A stretch of 64,000 bases of DNA from Clostridia bacterium (GTDB taxonomy: Bacteria; Bacillota; Clostridia; Oscillospirales; Acutalibacteraceae), in NCBI GenBank assembly GCA_017503785.1, contig JAFVSK010000002.1, forward strand, positions 18,571 to 82,570, written 5' to 3'. Shown one piece after another: positions 40,608 through 51,401 of the stretch. How positions within the stretch are numbered: the first letter of the stretch is position 1; each line of letters begins with the position of its first letter. The notes beneath the pieces are model-generated. The model made no database searches and was not told the origin of the DNA. It was given only the letters and a program-made list of their open reading frames with translations. Position numbers and translations under genes: made by a program.

Positions 40608-41438
40608 ATGGCTACGAAACTTTACAAACCGACGACCCCCGGTCGCCGCGGTATGTCCGTTCTGGATTACAGCGGTCTGTCCAAGGTGGCGCCGGAGAAG
40701 AGCCTGTTGGCTCCTCTGGAAAAGAAATCCGGCCGTAACAGCTACGGCCGCATCACCGTCCGTCATCGCGGCGGTGGTAATCGTCGTAAGTACCGCATCA
40801 TCGACTTCAAGCGCAACAAGCTGGGTGCTGCCACGGTGTTGACCCTGGAGTATGACCCGAACCGCAGCGCGAACATCGCTTTGGTGCAGTATGAAGACGG
40901 CGAAAAGCGCTACATCGTTGCTCCGCAGGGCCTGTCCGTGGGTGATGTGATCGCCTCCGGCGCCGATGCGGATATCAAGCCCGGCAACGCTCTGCCGCTG
41001 ATGAACATTCCTACCGGTACGTTCATCCACAACGTAGAGCTGTATCCCGGCAAGGGCGCTCAGCTCGCCCGTGCTGCCGGCGTGATGGCGCAGCTGATTG
41101 GTAAGGAAAACAACCTCGCAATGATCCGTTTGCCCTCCGGCGAGATGCGCAACATCCCGCTGAACTGCATGGCAACGGTTGGCCAGGTTGGCAACCTCGA
41201 CCACGAGAACGTGAAGATCGGTAAGGCCGGTCGTAAGCGCCACATGGGTTGGCGCCCGACGGTGCGCGGTTCGGTTATGAACCCCTGCGATCACCCGCAC
41301 GGTGGTGGTGAGGGCAAGTCCCCCATCGGTCGTCCGGGCCCGGTTACCCCGTGGGGCAAGCCGGCGCTGGGTTATAAGACCCGCAAGACCCACAAGGCTT
41401 CCGACAAGTTCATTGTCAAACGCCGCAACGGTAAGTAA
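40608..41438 (+). CDS. rplB: 50S ribosomal protein L2
   Basis: This 276-residue protein has [18 protein letters not shown] and the C-terminal [17 protein letters not shown] with the His needed for peptidyl transfer. The start at 40608 gives family length; the longer frame from 40542 is rejected. The 100-base gap before it holds nothing obvious. Confidence 0.97.
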   Translation: MATKLYKPTTPGRRGMSVLDYSGLSKVAPEKSLLAPLEKKSGRNSYGRITVRHRGGGNRRKYRIIDFKRNKLGAATVLTLEYDPNRSANIALVQYEDGEKRYIVAPQGLSVGDVIASGADADIKPGNALPLMNIPTGTFIHNVELYPGKGAQLARAAGVMAQLIGKENNLAMIRLPSGEMRNIPLNCMATVGQVGNLDHENVKIGKAGRKRHMGWRPTVRGSVMNPCDHPHGGGEGKSPIGRPGPVTPWGKPALGYKTRKTHKASDKFIVKRRNGK

Positions 41439-41458
41439 GCGAAAGGAGATTCATTTTT

Positions 41459-41731
41459 ATGGGTAGAAGCGTAAAGAAGGGTCCTTTCGTACAGCCCGTT
41501 CTGTTGAAAAGGATTCAGGAAATGAACAAGGCCGGGGAGAAGCGCATCCTCAAGACGTGGAGCCGCGCCTCCACCATCTTCCCGGATTTCGTCGGTCACA
41601 CCATCGCGGTGCATGACGGACGCAAGCACGTGCCGGTTTACGTTACCGAGGACATGGTCGGTCACAAGCTGGGTGAGTTCGCACCCACTCGTACCTTCCG
41701 CGGCCACACCGGTTCCAAGACTACGAAGTAA
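41459..41731 (+). CDS. rpsS: 30S ribosomal protein S19
   Basis: This 90-residue protein ([31 protein letters not shown]) binds 16S rRNA in the head with S13. GAAAGGAG precedes it. Confidence 0.97.
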   Translation: MGRSVKKGPFVQPVLLKRIQEMNKAGEKRILKTWSRASTIFPDFVGHTIAVHDGRKHVPVYVTEDMVGHKLGEFAPTRTFRGHTGSKTTK

Positions 41732-41751
41732 GCGGAAAGGAGAGAATTATC

Positions 41752-42087
41752 ATGGAAGCAAGGGCGCAAGTAACCTACGTCCGTATGTCCCCTCGCAAAG
41801 TTAAGATCGTTCTCGACCTCATCCGCAACAAACCGGTTGATGTCGCGCTCGCGATTGCACACAACATTCCCAAGGCTGCGGGTGAGCCTGTTGAGAAGCT
41901 TCTCAAGTCCGCGGTAGCCAACGCCGAAAACAACTTCAACATGGATAAGAACAATCTGGTTGTTTCCGAGTGCTTTGTCTGCCCCGGTCCGATTCTCAAG
42001 CGTATTCGTCCGAGAGCTCAGGGTCGTGCGTTCCGCATCGAAAAGAGAACATCACACATCACCCTTGTGCTCAAGGAAAAGGAATAA
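41752..42087 (+). CDS. rplV: 50S ribosomal protein L22
   Basis: This 111-residue protein has [19 protein letters not shown] and the tunnel beta-hairpin region [20 protein letters not shown]. Changes in this hairpin cause macrolide resistance in other bacteria; the loop here looks ordinary. Confidence 0.97.
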   Translation: MEARAQVTYVRMSPRKVKIVLDLIRNKPVDVALAIAHNIPKAAGEPVEKLLKSAVANAENNFNMDKNNLVVSECFVCPGPILKRIRPRAQGRAFRIEKRTSHITLVLKEKE

Positions 42088-42103
42088 GCGGAGGAGGAGA
42101 ATT

Positions 42104-42772
42104 ATGGGACAGAAAGTCAATCCCCACGGCCTGCGTGTCGGCGTGATCAAGGATTGGGATTCCCGCTGGTTCGTTAAGAAGAATCAGATCGGCGATACCA
42201 TCGTATCTGACTACAACCTGCGCAAGTATCTGAAGAAGACGCTGTTTGCTGCCGGTATTGCGAAGATCGAGATCGAACGCGATGCGACTCGTGTCCGTGT
42301 GAACATTCATTGTGCCAAGCCCGGTCTGGTGATCGGCAAGGGCGGCGCGGAGATCGAAAAGCTCCGCCTTACCTGCGAGAAGATGCTCGGCAAGACCACG
42401 TTGGTGAACATTGTTGAGATCAAGAACCCGGATGTTAACGCGCAGCTGGTTGCTGAAAACATTGCTCAGCAGTTGGAGAAGCGTATCTCCTTCCGCCGTG
42501 CCATGAAGCAGTGCATCGGCCGTGCCATGAAGATGGGTGCTCGCGGTATTAAGACTCAGGTGTCCGGCCGTTTGGGCGGTGCCGAAATTGCTCGTGTTGA
42601 GCAGTACCACGAAGGTACTATTCCGCTGCAGACGCTGCGTGCGGATATCGATTATGGTTTTGCGGAGGCAAACACCACCTACGGCCGTATCGGCGTTAAA
42701 GTGTGGATCTACCGCGGCGAGGTTCTCGCCGGTGCGGTGCAGAAGCCCCGTCGGGAAGGAGGCCGCAAGTAA
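42104..42772 (+). CDS. rpsC: 30S ribosomal protein S3
   Basis: This 222-residue protein starts [18 protein letters not shown] and contains the KH motif [13 protein letters not shown]. It lies at the mRNA entry site. The start follows GGAGGAGG; a frame opening inside rplV is rejected. It overlaps rplP by one base. Confidence 0.97.
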   Translation: MGQKVNPHGLRVGVIKDWDSRWFVKKNQIGDTIVSDYNLRKYLKKTLFAAGIAKIEIERDATRVRVNIHCAKPGLVIGKGGAEIEKLRLTCEKMLGKTTLVNIVEIKNPDVNAQLVAENIAQQLEKRISFRRAMKQCIGRAMKMGARGIKTQVSGRLGGAEIARVEQYHEGTIPLQTLRADIDYGFAEANTTYGRIGVKVWIYRGEVLAGAVQKPRREGGRK

Positions 42773-43197
42773 TGCTGCTGCCGAAGAGAGTTAAGTTCCG
42801 CCGCGTTCAGAGAGGCCGCCTTACCGGTAAGGCCCTTCGCGGCAACAAGGTCAGCCACGGCGAATTCGGCCTGGTAGCGCTTGAGCCCGCTTGGATCAAG
42901 TCGAACCAGATCGAGGCTGCTCGTATTGCTATGACCCGTTACATTAAGCGTGGCGGTCAGGTGTGGATCAAGATCTTCCCTGACAAGCCGGTTACCGAAA
43001 AGCCGGCCGAGACCCGAATGGGTTCCGGTAAAGGCTCGCCCGAATACTGGGTGGCTGTGGTTAAGCCCGGCCGCGTGATGTTCGAGATCGCCGGTGTTCC
43101 GGAGGAAACCGCCCGTGAAGCTATGCGACTCGCTGCGAACAAGCTGCCCATCAAGTGCAAGTTTGTTTGCAAGGAAGAAACGGAGGGTGAACAGTAA
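42772..43197 (+). CDS. rplP: 50S ribosomal protein L16
   Basis: This 141-residue protein ([35 protein letters not shown]) helps shape the A site. It shares one base with rpsC before it and rpmC after it. Confidence 0.97.
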   Translation: MLLPKRVKFRRVQRGRLTGKALRGNKVSHGEFGLVALEPAWIKSNQIEAARIAMTRYIKRGGQVWIKIFPDKPVTEKPAETRMGSGKGSPEYWVAVVKPGRVMFEIAGVPEETAREAMRLAANKLPIKCKFVCKEETEGEQ

Positions 43198-43412
43198 TGA
43201 AGTCCAGCGAGATCCAGAAAATCCGTGAACTGAGCGAAGCTGAGCTGGAGAAGAAGCTCCAGGACCTCAAAGAAGAGCTGTTCAACCTCAGATTCCAGCA
43301 CGCTATCAACCAGTTGGAGAATCCGATGCGTCTGAAGGCCGTTAAGAAAGAGATCGCTATCGTGAAGACGATCATCCGCGAGAACGAGCTCAAGAACGGC
43401 GCAGAAGCGTAA
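43197..43412 (+). CDS. rpmC: 50S ribosomal protein L29
   Basis: This 71-residue helical protein ([39 protein letters not shown]) lies next to L23 at the tunnel exit. It overlaps the rplP stop by one base. Confidence 0.96.
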   Translation: MKSSEIQKIRELSEAELEKKLQDLKEELFNLRFQHAINQLENPMRLKAVKKEIAIVKTIIRENELKNGAEA

Positions 43413-43429
43413 CGGAAGGAGGAAACATT

Positions 43430-43687
43430 GTGAGCGAACGGAATCTTAGAAAAACCCGGGTGGGTATTGTTGTGAGCGACAAGATGGATAAGACCATCGT
43501 TGTGGCTATTGAGGACAATGTCCGTCATCCGTTGTACAAAAAGATCGTTAAGCGTACCATGAAGCTGAAGGCCCACGATGAAGCCAACGAGTGCCGTGTA
43601 GGCGACCGCGTGGAGGTTATGGAGACCCGCCCGCTGTCCAAAGACAAGCACTGGCGTCTGGTGACCATCATCGAGAAGGCGAAATAA
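43430..43687 (+). CDS. rpsQ: 30S ribosomal protein S17
   Basis: This 85-residue OB-fold protein ([19 protein letters not shown]) binds 16S rRNA early in assembly. It begins with GTG behind AAGGAGGA. Confidence 0.96.
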   Translation: MSERNLRKTRVGIVVSDKMDKTIVVAIEDNVRHPLYKKIVKRTMKLKAHDEANECRVGDRVEVMETRPLSKDKHWRLVTIIEKAK

Positions 43688-43716
43688 GTCGGTTATTCTG
43701 AAAGGAGGAACACACT

Positions 43717-44085
43717 GTGGTACAACAGCAAACCTACCTCAAAGTGGCCGACAACACCGGTGCGAAGGAGCTTATGTGCATCCGCGTACTTGGTGGTTCC
43801 GGCCGGAGGTATGCCAATATCGGCGACGTTGTGGTGGCTTCTGTTAAAAAAGCAGCACCCGGCGGCGTTGTGAAAAAGGGCGATGTGGTGAAAGCCGTCA
43901 TCGTTCGTTCCGTAAAAGGTCTGCGCCGTGAGGACGGTACCTATATCCGTTTTGACGAAAACGCAGCCGTTATCATCCGTGATGACAAGAACCCCAGAGG
44001 TACCCGTATTTTCGGGCCTGTGGCGCGTGAGTTGAGAGAAAAGGATTATTTGAAGATCCTGAGCCTCGCTCCCGAAGTGCTTTAA
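43717..44085 (+). CDS. rplN: 50S ribosomal protein L14
   Basis: This 122-residue protein ([40 protein letters not shown]) contacts 16S rRNA across the subunit interface. It begins with GTG behind AAAGGAGGA. Confidence 0.97.
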   Translation: MVQQQTYLKVADNTGAKELMCIRVLGGSGRRYANIGDVVVASVKKAAPGGVVKKGDVVKAVIVRSVKGLRREDGTYIRFDENAAVIIRDDKNPRGTRIFGPVARELREKDYLKILSLAPEVL

Positions 44086-44099
44086 GGGAGGTGCCGTAA

Positions 44100-44417
44100 A
44101 TGAGCAAACTTAACGTAAAGAAGGACGATACCGTCCTGATCATCAGCGGCGACGACCGTGGCAAGAAGGGCAAGGTGCTCGAGGTTAGCCCCAAAGAAGG
44201 CAAGATCATTGTGGAAGGCCTGAACATGGTCAAGAAGCACGTGAAGCCTCGCAAGATGGGCGACCAGGGTGGTATTGTTGAAGCCGAAGGCGCTATGTAC
44301 GCCTGCAAGGCACAGGTTGTTTGCCCGCATTGTGGCAAAGCGACCCGCGTTGGTCACAAGGTGTTTGAGGACGGTACGAAGTCCCGCATCTGTGCCAAGT
44401 GCAAAGAAGTACTGTAA
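44100..44417 (+). CDS. rplX: 50S ribosomal protein L24
   Basis: This 105-residue KOW-domain protein (VLIISGDDRGKKGKVLEV) starts large-subunit assembly. Its C-terminus carries a two-CxxC zinc-ribbon-like motif (VCPHCGKATR and ICAKC), a variant found in some bacterial L24. Confidence 0.96.
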   Translation: MSKLNVKKDDTVLIISGDDRGKKGKVLEVSPKEGKIIVEGLNMVKKHVKPRKMGDQGGIVEAEGAMYACKAQVVCPHCGKATRVGHKVFEDGTKSRICAKCKEVL

Positions 44418-44432
44418 GGAGGGACATACGGT

Positions 44433-44972
44433 ATGGCTAGAATGAAAGAATACTACAAAAACGATGTCGCTCCTGCGCTGATGAAGAAATTCGGTTACAA
44501 GAGCGTAATGCAGATCCCGAAGCTGGATAAGATCGTGATCAACGTTGGCTGCGGCGAAGCCCGTGACAACGCGAAAGTGATCGACGCCATCATGATCGAC
44601 CTGGCCGCGATTACCGGTCAGCGCCCGATCGTCTGCAAGGCCAAGAAGTCGGTTGCAAACTTCAAGCTGCGCGAAGGCATGAACATTGGTGTGAAGGTAA
44701 CGCTGCGCGGTGAGCGTATGTATGAGTTCCTGGATCGTCTGTTCAACGTGGCGCTGCCCCGAGTTCGCGACTTCCGCGGCATCAATGCCAACTCCTTTGA
44801 CGGACGCGGCAACTACAACATGGGTATCAAAGAGCAGCTCATCTTCCCCGAGATCGAGTACGATAAGATCGACAAGGTCCGCGGCATGGATATCTGCTTT
44901 GTGACTACCGCCAACACCGACGAAGAAGCGCGTGAGCTGCTCACCCTGATGGGCGCTCCGTTTGCGAAATAA
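44433..44972 (+). CDS. rplE: 50S ribosomal protein L5
   Basis: This 179-residue protein ([39 protein letters not shown]) binds 5S rRNA and contacts P-site tRNA. TAAGGAGGG precedes it. Confidence 0.97.
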   Translation: MARMKEYYKNDVAPALMKKFGYKSVMQIPKLDKIVINVGCGEARDNAKVIDAIMIDLAAITGQRPIVCKAKKSVANFKLREGMNIGVKVTLRGERMYEFLDRLFNVALPRVRDFRGINANSFDGRGNYNMGIKEQLIFPEIEYDKIDKVRGMDICFVTTANTDEEARELLTLMGAPFAK

Positions 44973-44986
44973 GGGAGGGAAAACGA

Positions 44987-45172
44987 ATGGCTAAGACTTC
45001 TATGAAAATCAAGCAGCAGCGTACGCCCAAGTTTTCCACGCAGGCGTACAACCGCTGCAAGATCTGCGGTCGTCCCCACGCTTATTTGCGTAAGTACGGC
45101 GTGTGCCGTATCTGCTTCCGGGAACTGGCTTACAAAGGCGAGATCCCCGGTGTGAAAAAGGCAAGCTGGTAA
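44987..45172 (+). CDS. rpsN: 30S ribosomal protein S14, zinc type
   Basis: This 61-residue protein is the short zinc-binding form ([20 protein letters not shown]). Bacteria with only this form depend on zinc for S14; a zinc-free copy may exist elsewhere in the genome. Confidence 0.96.
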   Translation: MAKTSMKIKQQRTPKFSTQAYNRCKICGRPHAYLRKYGVCRICFRELAYKGEIPGVKKASW

Positions 45173-45194
45173 TAGCTAAAAGGAGGTTGACGGA

Positions 45195-45596
45195 ATGCAA
45201 ATCACCGATACAATTGCCGATATGCTGACGAGAATTCGTAACGCGAGTTCGGCGAAGCATGACTCGGTGGATATCCCCGCTTCCAACATGAAGAAGGCTA
45301 TTGCCCAGATTCTTGTTGACGAGGGATATGTCAAGAATTATCAAGTTATCGAAGATGGTAAACAGGGCACCATCCGCATCACGCTGAAGTATCAGGGTCC
45401 TTCGAAGGCTCCGGTTCTGATGGGTCTGCGCCGTGTGTCGAAGCCCGGTTTGCGCATCTATTCCAGCAGTGAGGATATGCCGAAGGTCATGAAGGGCATC
45501 GGCACCGCCATCGTGTCTACGTCGAAGGGCGTTATGACCGATAAGAAAGCCCGCAAAGAAAACGTGGGCGGCGAAGTCCTCGCATTTGTGTGGTAA
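45195..45596 (+). CDS. rpsH: 30S ribosomal protein S8
   Basis: This 133-residue protein ([40 protein letters not shown]) is a primary 16S binder. In E. coli S8 represses the spc genes; no matching mRNA target was recognised here. Confidence 0.97.
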   Translation: MQITDTIADMLTRIRNASSAKHDSVDIPASNMKKAIAQILVDEGYVKNYQVIEDGKQGTIRITLKYQGPSKAPVLMGLRRVSKPGLRIYSSSEDMPKVMKGIGTAIVSTSKGVMTDKKARKENVGGEVLAFVW

Positions 45597-45611
45597 GGGG
45601 GAGAATGAAAC

Positions 45612-46160
45612 ATGTCGAGAATTGGACGTAAACCCATTACCATTCCTGCCGGCGTTCAGGTAACGCTGAAGGACGGTGTCGTGACGGCGAAGGGCCCCAA
45701 GGGTGAGCTCACCCAGAAGGTGCACAACAACATTACCGTTGCGATCGAGGGCAGCGAGATCGTAGTGACTCGCCCCAACGACGAGAAGGAAAACCGTGCG
45801 CTGCACGGCCTGACTCGTACTCTCATCGCGAACATGGTGGAAGGCGTTGCCAACGGCTTCAGCAAGGAGCTGGAGGTTAACGGTGTTGGTTACCGTGTTG
45901 CGAAGCAGGGTAAGGATCTGGTTATGAACCTGGGCTACAGCCATCAGGTTACCATGAGCGAGATCCCCGGCATCTCCATTGAGGTACCGAACCCCAACAA
46001 GATCATCATCAGCGGTCCCGACAAGCAGCTGGTTGGCCAGTTTGCTGCGGAAGTCCGCGAGAAGCGCCCGCCGGAGCCGTATAAGGGCAAGGGCATTAAG
46101 TACGCTACCGAGTATATCCGCCGCAAGGAAGGTAAGACCGGTGCGAAGGGCAAGAAGTAA
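45612..46160 (+). CDS. rplF: 50S ribosomal protein L6
   Basis: This 182-residue protein ([38 protein letters not shown]) lies near the factor-binding site of the large subunit. Confidence 0.97.
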   Translation: MSRIGRKPITIPAGVQVTLKDGVVTAKGPKGELTQKVHNNITVAIEGSEIVVTRPNDEKENRALHGLTRTLIANMVEGVANGFSKELEVNGVGYRVAKQGKDLVMNLGYSHQVTMSEIPGISIEVPNPNKIIISGPDKQLVGQFAAEVREKRPPEPYKGKGIKYATEYIRRKEGKTGAKGKK

Positions 46161-46176
46161 GGAGGAGTGAACAAGT

Positions 46177-46536
46177 ATGGTTAGCAAGAAAGACAGCAAC
46201 AAGGCGCGCTTGCACCGTCACGTTCGCGTGCGTGGTAAGATCTCCGGCACGGCTGAGTGCCCCCGCCTGAACGTGTTCCGCTCCCTCAATAACATCTCTG
46301 CCCAGGTGATTGATGATGTTAAGGGAGTTACGATTGCTTCCGCGTCCAGCACCGAAAAAGATTTCGGTATGACCGGTGGCAACAAAGCTGCTGCCCGCAA
46401 GGTCGGCGAGCTGGTCGCTAAGCGTGCTCTGGAAAAGGGCGTCGAGTGCGTCGTTTTTGACAGAGGCGGTTATATCTATCACGGCCGTGTTCAGGAATTG
46501 GCCGAAGGCGCCCGCGAGGGCGGCCTCAAGTTCTAA
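46177..46536 (+). CDS. rplR: 50S ribosomal protein L18
   Basis: This 119-residue 5S rRNA-binding protein shows [19 protein letters not shown] and [20 protein letters not shown]. It lies 16 bases after rplF behind GGAGGAG. Confidence 0.97.
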   Translation: MVSKKDSNKARLHRHVRVRGKISGTAECPRLNVFRSLNNISAQVIDDVKGVTIASASSTEKDFGMTGGNKAAARKVGELVAKRALEKGVECVVFDRGGYIYHGRVQELAEGAREGGLKF

Positions 46537-46554
46537 GGAAGAGGAGGAAGTACT

Positions 46555-47055
46555 TTGGCCAGAAGAGAAGAAATGCACGACGAGTTCAAAGAAACCGTCG
46601 TTGCCATCAACCGAGTCAGCAAGACTGTTAAGGGCGGCCGCGTAATGAAATTCGCTGCGCTGGTCGTTGTGGGCGATGGCAAAGGCACCGTAGGCTTCGG
46701 TACCGGTAAGGCCGGCGAAGTTCCGGATGCTATCCGCAAGGGCATCGAGGATGCCAAGAAGCACCTTGTTAAGGTTTCTCTGAAGGGGAACACCATCCCC
46801 CACGAGGTTATCGGCGCTTTCGGCGCCGGCCGCGTGCTGATGAAGCCTGCCGCTCCCGGTACCGGTTGTATTGCCGGTGGCGCGGTGCGTGCGGTGGTGG
46901 AGGCTGCCGGTATTAAGGATATCCGTACCAAGGCTCTCCGCTCCAACAACCCCTACAATGTCGTCAGTGCCGCGATGAACGGCCTGATGCAGCTGCGCAA
47001 CGCTGACGAGGCGGCTGCGATCCGCGGCAAGACTGCCAAGGAAATCTTAGGTTAA
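46555..47055 (+). CDS. rpsE: 30S ribosomal protein S5
   Basis: This 166-residue protein ([33 protein letters not shown]) affects decoding accuracy. It uses a rare TTG start (46555), set by GAGGAGGAAG just upstream and by the conserved N-terminal ARREE. Confidence 0.97.
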   Translation: MARREEMHDEFKETVVAINRVSKTVKGGRVMKFAALVVVGDGKGTVGFGTGKAGEVPDAIRKGIEDAKKHLVKVSLKGNTIPHEVIGAFGAGRVLMKPAAPGTGCIAGGAVRAVVEAAGIKDIRTKALRSNNPYNVVSAAMNGLMQLRNADEAAAIRGKTAKEILG

Positions 47056-47070
47056 CAGGAGGGCATACGA

Positions 47071-47268
47071 ATGGCAAAGAAGGCTAAAGAGGCAACTCTG
47101 ACCGTCAAGCTGGTTCGCAGCCTGATCGGTTCCAAGAAAGATCAGATCGCTACCGCTAATTCTTTGGGTCTGCGTAAGATCGGCGACACCGTGTGCCAGC
47201 CGGCTAACGCGGCGACTCAGGGTAAGGTGGCAAAGATCATCCACCTCGTCGAGGTAACGGAAGCATAA
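47071..47268 (+). CDS. rpmD: 50S ribosomal protein L30
   Basis: This 65-residue protein ([33 protein letters not shown]) is the short bacterial form of L30. It starts behind AGGAGGG. Confidence 0.95.
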   Translation: MAKKAKEATLTVKLVRSLIGSKKDQIATANSLGLRKIGDTVCQPANAATQGKVAKIIHLVEVTEA

Positions 47269-47296
47269 CCAAATCGAGCAAGGAGGTGCGAATATT

Positions 47297-47737
47297 ATGA
47301 AGCTGCAAGAGCTTTCTCCGGCCCCCGGCTCTGTTCGGGAGTCCAAGAGAATCGGCAGAGGTCATGGCTCCGGCCAGGGCAAGACTGCGGGTAAAGGTCA
47401 CAAGGGTCAGAAGGCCCGTGCCGGCCGCGGCATGCAGATCGGTTTTGAAGGCGGTCAGATGCCTCTGCAGAGACGAATCCCCAAGAGAGGTTTTGTCAAC
47501 ATTTTTGCAACGACCTACGCTACGATCAACGTGGCTGCTCTCAACGCGTTTGAGGACGGCGCCGTCGTGGACGTGGAAGCAATGAAGAACGCGGGTCTTG
47601 TGAAGAAGACCTATGACGGTGTGAAGGTCTTGGCTAACGGTACGTTGACCAAGAAACTGACCGTAAAAGCAGCAGCCTATTCTGAAGCAGCTAAGGCAAA
47701 GATCGAAGCTGCAGGTGGAAAGGCTGAGGTGATCTAA
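47297..47737 (+). CDS. rplO: 50S ribosomal protein L15
   Basis: This 146-residue protein has the glycine-rich N-terminal arm [20 protein letters not shown]. It is followed directly by secY, whose GTG lies one base after its stop. Confidence 0.96.
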   Translation: MKLQELSPAPGSVRESKRIGRGHGSGQGKTAGKGHKGQKARAGRGMQIGFEGGQMPLQRRIPKRGFVNIFATTYATINVAALNAFEDGAVVDVEAMKNAGLVKKTYDGVKVLANGTLTKKLTVKAAAYSEAAKAKIEAAGGKAEVI

Positions 47738-47738
47738 C

Positions 47739-49061
47739 GTGTTTCAGATTTTACGGAATGCTTGGAAGATCACTGATCTGCGTAAAAAGATTCTGTACAC
47801 GTTGCTGATCGTGCTGATCTTCCGGATCGGCTCCGCTATCACCGTTCCTTTCGTGGACGTGAGTGCGCTGGCTGATGCAACGACCGCCGGTACGGGCTGG
47901 GGTTATCTGACGATGATCTCCGGCGGCGGTTTTTCGAACGCGAGTATCTTCGCGCTGTCGATCACGCCGTACATTAACGCAAGCATTATCATCCAGCTGC
48001 TCACGGTAGCCATTCCGAAGTTGGAGCAGTTGGCGAAGGAAGGCGAGGCCGGCCGCAAGGTTATCGGCAAGATCACTCGCTTTGTGACGGTTGGTTTGGG
48101 CCTTCTGTTGGGTATTGCGTACTACTTCATGCTGCGCAACGGCGCGAACACCGGCAACGTGCTGGTGGAAGAAGCTCAGAAGGGCTTCGGCGCGTGGTTT
48201 GCCGCTGTGGTTATCGTGATGTGCTTCGTGGCCGGCTCGGCTCTCATTATGTGGCTGGGCGAGCAGATCAACGAGCGCGGCATCGGCAACGGCATTTCCA
48301 TTCTGCTGTTTGCGGGTATTTTGTCCAGCATCCCCTCGGCTGCTACGTATTTGTGGCAGTACTTCTACGAGGGCGGTATCAAAATGCTGGGCCAAGCCTC
48401 GGATGCGCTGAAGAACGTGATCATGGTACCGTTTGTCCTGATTTTGTTCTTGGCCATCATTGCGCTGATCGTATTTGTGACCGATGCGGAACGCCGCATC
48501 CCCGTCCAGTACGCGAAGCGCGTTGTCGGTCGCAAGATGTATGGCGGACAGAGCACCTTTATTCCGATCAAAGTCAACATGTCCGGTGTTATGCCGATCA
48601 TTCTGGCTTCGTCGATCGTGTCGCTGCCCTCCATCCTGCAAACCTTCTTCGGCTGGAAGGACAACTGGTTCCTGAACGCCTTTAAGCAGGAGAGCTGGGT
48701 GTACATTCTTGTGTACTTTGTGTTGATCATAGGCTTTGCCTTCTTCTACGTTACGATCCAGTATAATCCGACGGAGATGGCCAATAATCTCCGTAAAAAC
48801 TCCGGCGCTATTCCGGGCTATCGTCCGGGCAAGCCGACTTCGGATTATATTAAGCGTGTACTGAACAAGGTAACCTTGATCGGTGCGTTGTTCTTAGGCT
48901 TCATTGCGTTGTTCCCCAGCTTGTTTGGTATGATGACCAAATTCTACGGCTTGACGCTGGGCGGCACCTCCGTTATGATCGTGGTGGGTGTTGCGCTGGA
49001 AACCACGCAGCAGATCGAAAGCCAGATGATGATGCGCCACTACAAAGGCTTCCTTGAGTAA
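47739..49061 (+). CDS. secY: Preprotein translocase subunit SecY
   Basis: This 440-residue membrane protein is the channel of the Sec system. Ten membrane segments, IITARLTVA-type SIIIQLLTVAIPKLEQL, QYAKRVVGRKMYGGQSTF (cytoplasmic loop for SecA/ribosome) and NPTEMANNLRKN are visible. It starts with GTG one base after rplO and should export the many secreted proteins of this window. Confidence 0.97.
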   Translation: MFQILRNAWKITDLRKKILYTLLIVLIFRIGSAITVPFVDVSALADATTAGTGWGYLTMISGGGFSNASIFALSITPYINASIIIQLLTVAIPKLEQLAKEGEAGRKVIGKITRFVTVGLGLLLGIAYYFMLRNGANTGNVLVEEAQKGFGAWFAAVVIVMCFVAGSALIMWLGEQINERGIGNGISILLFAGILSSIPSAATYLWQYFYEGGIKMLGQASDALKNVIMVPFVLILFLAIIALIVFVTDAERRIPVQYAKRVVGRKMYGGQSTFIPIKVNMSGVMPIILASSIVSLPSILQTFFGWKDNWFLNAFKQESWVYILVYFVLIIGFAFFYVTIQYNPTEMANNLRKNSGAIPGYRPGKPTSDYIKRVLNKVTLIGALFLGFIALFPSLFGMMTKFYGLTLGGTSVMIVVGVALETTQQIESQMMMRHYKGFLE

Positions 49062-49098
49062 ACAGCTCGACCGAACGTATTGGTGAGTCCGATCTCTT

Positions 49099-49122
49099 GC
49101 CGTCCGGCGCGTGCCGGACGGC
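49099..49122 (+). promoter_or_regulatory. Hairpin between secY and adk
   Basis: A perfect 10-bp GC-rich stem (49099-49108 with 49113-49122) with loop GCGT and no T-run. It may be an RNA processing or stability element that changes expression of adk and map relative to secY. Confidence 0.45.
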
Positions 49123-49162
49123 GGGGATCGTTTGCCGCGTTTAAGAAAGAGAGGTTTTCACT

Positions 49163-49795
49163 ATGAAGCTGATTCTGTTGGGTGCTCCGGGTGCCGGTAA
49201 AGGCACGCAGGCTGAGGTGATCAGCGAGCATCTGAACATTCCCACAATTTCCACGGGTAACATTATCCGGGAAGCGCTGAAAAGCGGCACGGAAGTGGGG
49301 CTGAAGGCGAAAAAGTATATTGACGCGGGGCACTTGGTTCCCGACGAGGTGGTTATTGAGATCATTCGTAACCGCTTGGCCGAGAGCGATTGCCAAAACG
49401 GCTTTATTCTTGACGGCTTTCCGCGCACCATTCCGCAGGCCGAGGCGCTTGACCGCATGGGTGTGGCAATTGATCGCGTGATCGATATTGAGGTCGCCGA
49501 CGAAACCATTACCCAGCGTGTATCGGGCCGCCGTGTTTGCCCCGCTTGCGGAGCATCGTATCATACCGAGTATAAGAAGCCCGGTGTGGAAGGTGTTTGC
49601 GACAAGTGCGGCAGCACCCTTGTTCAGCGCAAGGATGACCATCCGGACACAGTCCGGGAACGCTTGCAGGTGTATCACGATCAGACCGAGCCGCTGAAGG
49701 CGTATTATGCTGATTGCGGCAAGCTCGTTATTGTGGAAGGGCAGGAGGAGGTTGCTGAAACCTCGCGATTGACCCTGGCTGCTGTCGAGGGATAA
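49163..49795 (+). CDS. adk: Adenylate kinase
   Basis: This 210-residue enzyme interconverts ATP + AMP and 2 ADP. It has the P-loop GAPGAGKGTQ, DGFPRTIPQAEAL and a lid domain with a four-Cys zinc site (CPACGASYH and CDKCG), typical of Gram-positives. It lies between secY and map, as in most Firmicutes. Confidence 0.97.
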   Translation: MKLILLGAPGAGKGTQAEVISEHLNIPTISTGNIIREALKSGTEVGLKAKKYIDAGHLVPDEVVIEIIRNRLAESDCQNGFILDGFPRTIPQAEALDRMGVAIDRVIDIEVADETITQRVSGRRVCPACGASYHTEYKKPGVEGVCDKCGSTLVQRKDDHPDTVRERLQVYHDQTEPLKAYYADCGKLVIVEGQEEVAETSRLTLAAVEG

Positions 49796-49800
49796 TCGGT

Positions 49801-50547
49801 ATGATAGCGATCAAAAACAGCCGAGAGCTTTCTATGATGCGGGAAGCGTGTATTATCTCGGCGCGGGCGTTAAAGCTGGCCGGCGAGGCCGTCGAGCCCG
49901 GTGTGACCACCGGTGAGATCGATCGGATCGTTCGCCGTTACATTGAAAGTCAGGGCGCAAAGCCCTCCTTTCTGGGATATGGGGATTTTCCCGCCAGCAC
50001 CTGCATCTCTGTGAACGAAACAGTCATCCACGGCATACCCGATAAACGCGTGATCAAGGCGGGCGATATCGTCAGCATTGACGTGGGCGCGTATTTTAAC
50101 GGTTATCACGGTGACAACGCCGCCACGTTCCCGGCCGGAGATATTTCGCCGGAAGCGGAGGGGCTGCTCACGGCCACGCGCGAGAGCCTGTATGAAGGCA
50201 TCGCGCAAGCGGTGGTGGGCAATCGCATCGGCGACATCGGTTCGGCCGTTCAGCGGTATGTCGAGATGCGTGGTTACTCGGTTGTACGGCAATTTGTCGG
50301 CCACGGAGTAGGCGCGAATCTACACGAAGACCCCAGCGTCCCCAACTTTGGCACTCCCGGTCGCGGCCAGCGGCTGCTGCCGGGTATGACCTTAGCCATT
50401 GAACCTATGATCAATATGGGTGGTCCGGAGGTCCGGATCCTGAAGGACGGATGGACGACGGTCACACAAGACGGCAAGCTGTCGGCTCACTTTGAGCACA
50501 CGGTTGCCATCACGCAAGACGGCCCGGTAATATTGACCATGCCGTAA
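49801..50547 (+). CDS. map: Methionine aminopeptidase, type I
   Basis: This 248-residue metalloprotease removes N-terminal Met. Metal ligands are visible in SIDVGAYFNGYHGDNAATF, GHGVGANLHEDPSVPNFG, LAIEPMI and HFEHTVAI. It lies 5 bases after adk. Confidence 0.97.
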   Translation: MIAIKNSRELSMMREACIISARALKLAGEAVEPGVTTGEIDRIVRRYIESQGAKPSFLGYGDFPASTCISVNETVIHGIPDKRVIKAGDIVSIDVGAYFNGYHGDNAATFPAGDISPEAEGLLTATRESLYEGIAQAVVGNRIGDIGSAVQRYVEMRGYSVVRQFVGHGVGANLHEDPSVPNFGTPGRGQRLLPGMTLAIEPMINMGGPEVRILKDGWTTVTQDGKLSAHFEHTVAITQDGPVILTMP

Positions 50548-50565
50548 CGAGAGGGAGGAACCAGT

Positions 50566-50784
50566 ATGTCCAAAGCGGACGTTATCGAACTGGAGGGTGT
50601 CGTGGTCGAGGCACTGCCGAACGCTCAGTTTCAGGTGGAGCTTCCCAATGGCCATCAGATCCTCGCACATATCTCCGGCAAGCTGCGTATGAACTTTATT
50701 CGCATCCTGCCCGGTGATAAGGTAACAGTGGAGATGTCTCCGTATGATCTGACCAAGGGTCGGATCACCTGGAGAACGAAGTAA
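50566..50784 (+). CDS. infA: Translation initiation factor IF-1
   Basis: This 72-residue OB-fold protein ([40 protein letters not shown]) blocks the A site during initiation. It starts behind GAGGGAGGA, 18 bases after map. Confidence 0.97.
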   Translation: MSKADVIELEGVVVEALPNAQFQVELPNGHQILAHISGKLRMNFIRILPGDKVTVEMSPYDLTKGRITWRTK

Positions 50785-50851
50785 GGTCGGGAGTCGCCGA
50801 AACGCGGGTCCGAAGACCAAAAGGTGAAAGCATAATAAGGAGGTATTTTTT

Positions 50852-50965
50852 ATGAAAGTCAGACCTTCTGTCAAGAAAATCTGCGAAAAATGCAAGATCA
50901 TCAAGCGCAAGGGCCGCATCATGGTCATTTGCGAAAACCCCAAGCACAAGCAGCGTCAGGGCTGA
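50852..50965 (+). CDS. rpmJ: 50S ribosomal protein L36
   Basis: A 37-residue zinc protein starting [20 protein letters not shown] and ending [11 protein letters not shown]. Cys and His residues form the zinc-binding type (CxxC-x(n)-CxxxxH). TAAGGAGGT precedes it. Confidence 0.96.
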   Translation: MKVRPSVKKICEKCKIIKRKGRIMVICENPKHKQRQG

Positions 50966-51014
50966 CGCCTATGAAAGCCGCTAACTGCGGCAAAACCGAA
51001 AGGAAGGATATTTT

Positions 51015-51383
51015 ATGGCACGTATTGCTGGTGTCGACCTGCCCCGCGACAAGCGCGTGGAGATTGGTTTGACCTACATCTACGGTATCGGCCGTAAGAC
51101 TGCAAACGACATTTTGGCAGCTTCCGGCGTCAACCCGGACACCCGTGTGCGGGATCTGACGGAGGACGAGGTTTCGAAGCTGCGTGAGTACATCGACCAC
51201 AACTGCGTGGTGGAAGGCGACCTGCGCCGCGATATCGCGTTTGATATCAAGCGCCTCATCGAAATCGGTAGTTATCGCGGTCTTCGTCATCGCAAAGGTC
51301 TGCCGGTGCGCGGTCAGCGCTCCAAGACCAATGCTCGTACCCGTAAGGGTCCGAAGAAGACCATCGCGAACAAGAAGAAGTAA
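51015..51383 (+). CDS. rpsM: 30S ribosomal protein S13
   Basis: This 122-residue protein ([40 protein letters not shown]) contacts P-site tRNA and bridges to the 50S subunit. Confidence 0.97.
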   Translation: MARIAGVDLPRDKRVEIGLTYIYGIGRKTANDILAASGVNPDTRVRDLTEDEVSKLREYIDHNCVVEGDLRRDIAFDIKRLIEIGSYRGLRHRKGLPVRGQRSKTNARTRKGPKKTIANKKK

Positions 51384-51401
51384 GCAGGAGGGATATATAG
51401 A

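Noticed and set aside
49099-49122. Terminator between secY and adk
   Set aside because: The stem is strong but no T-run follows, and adk belongs to the same operon in most Firmicutes.
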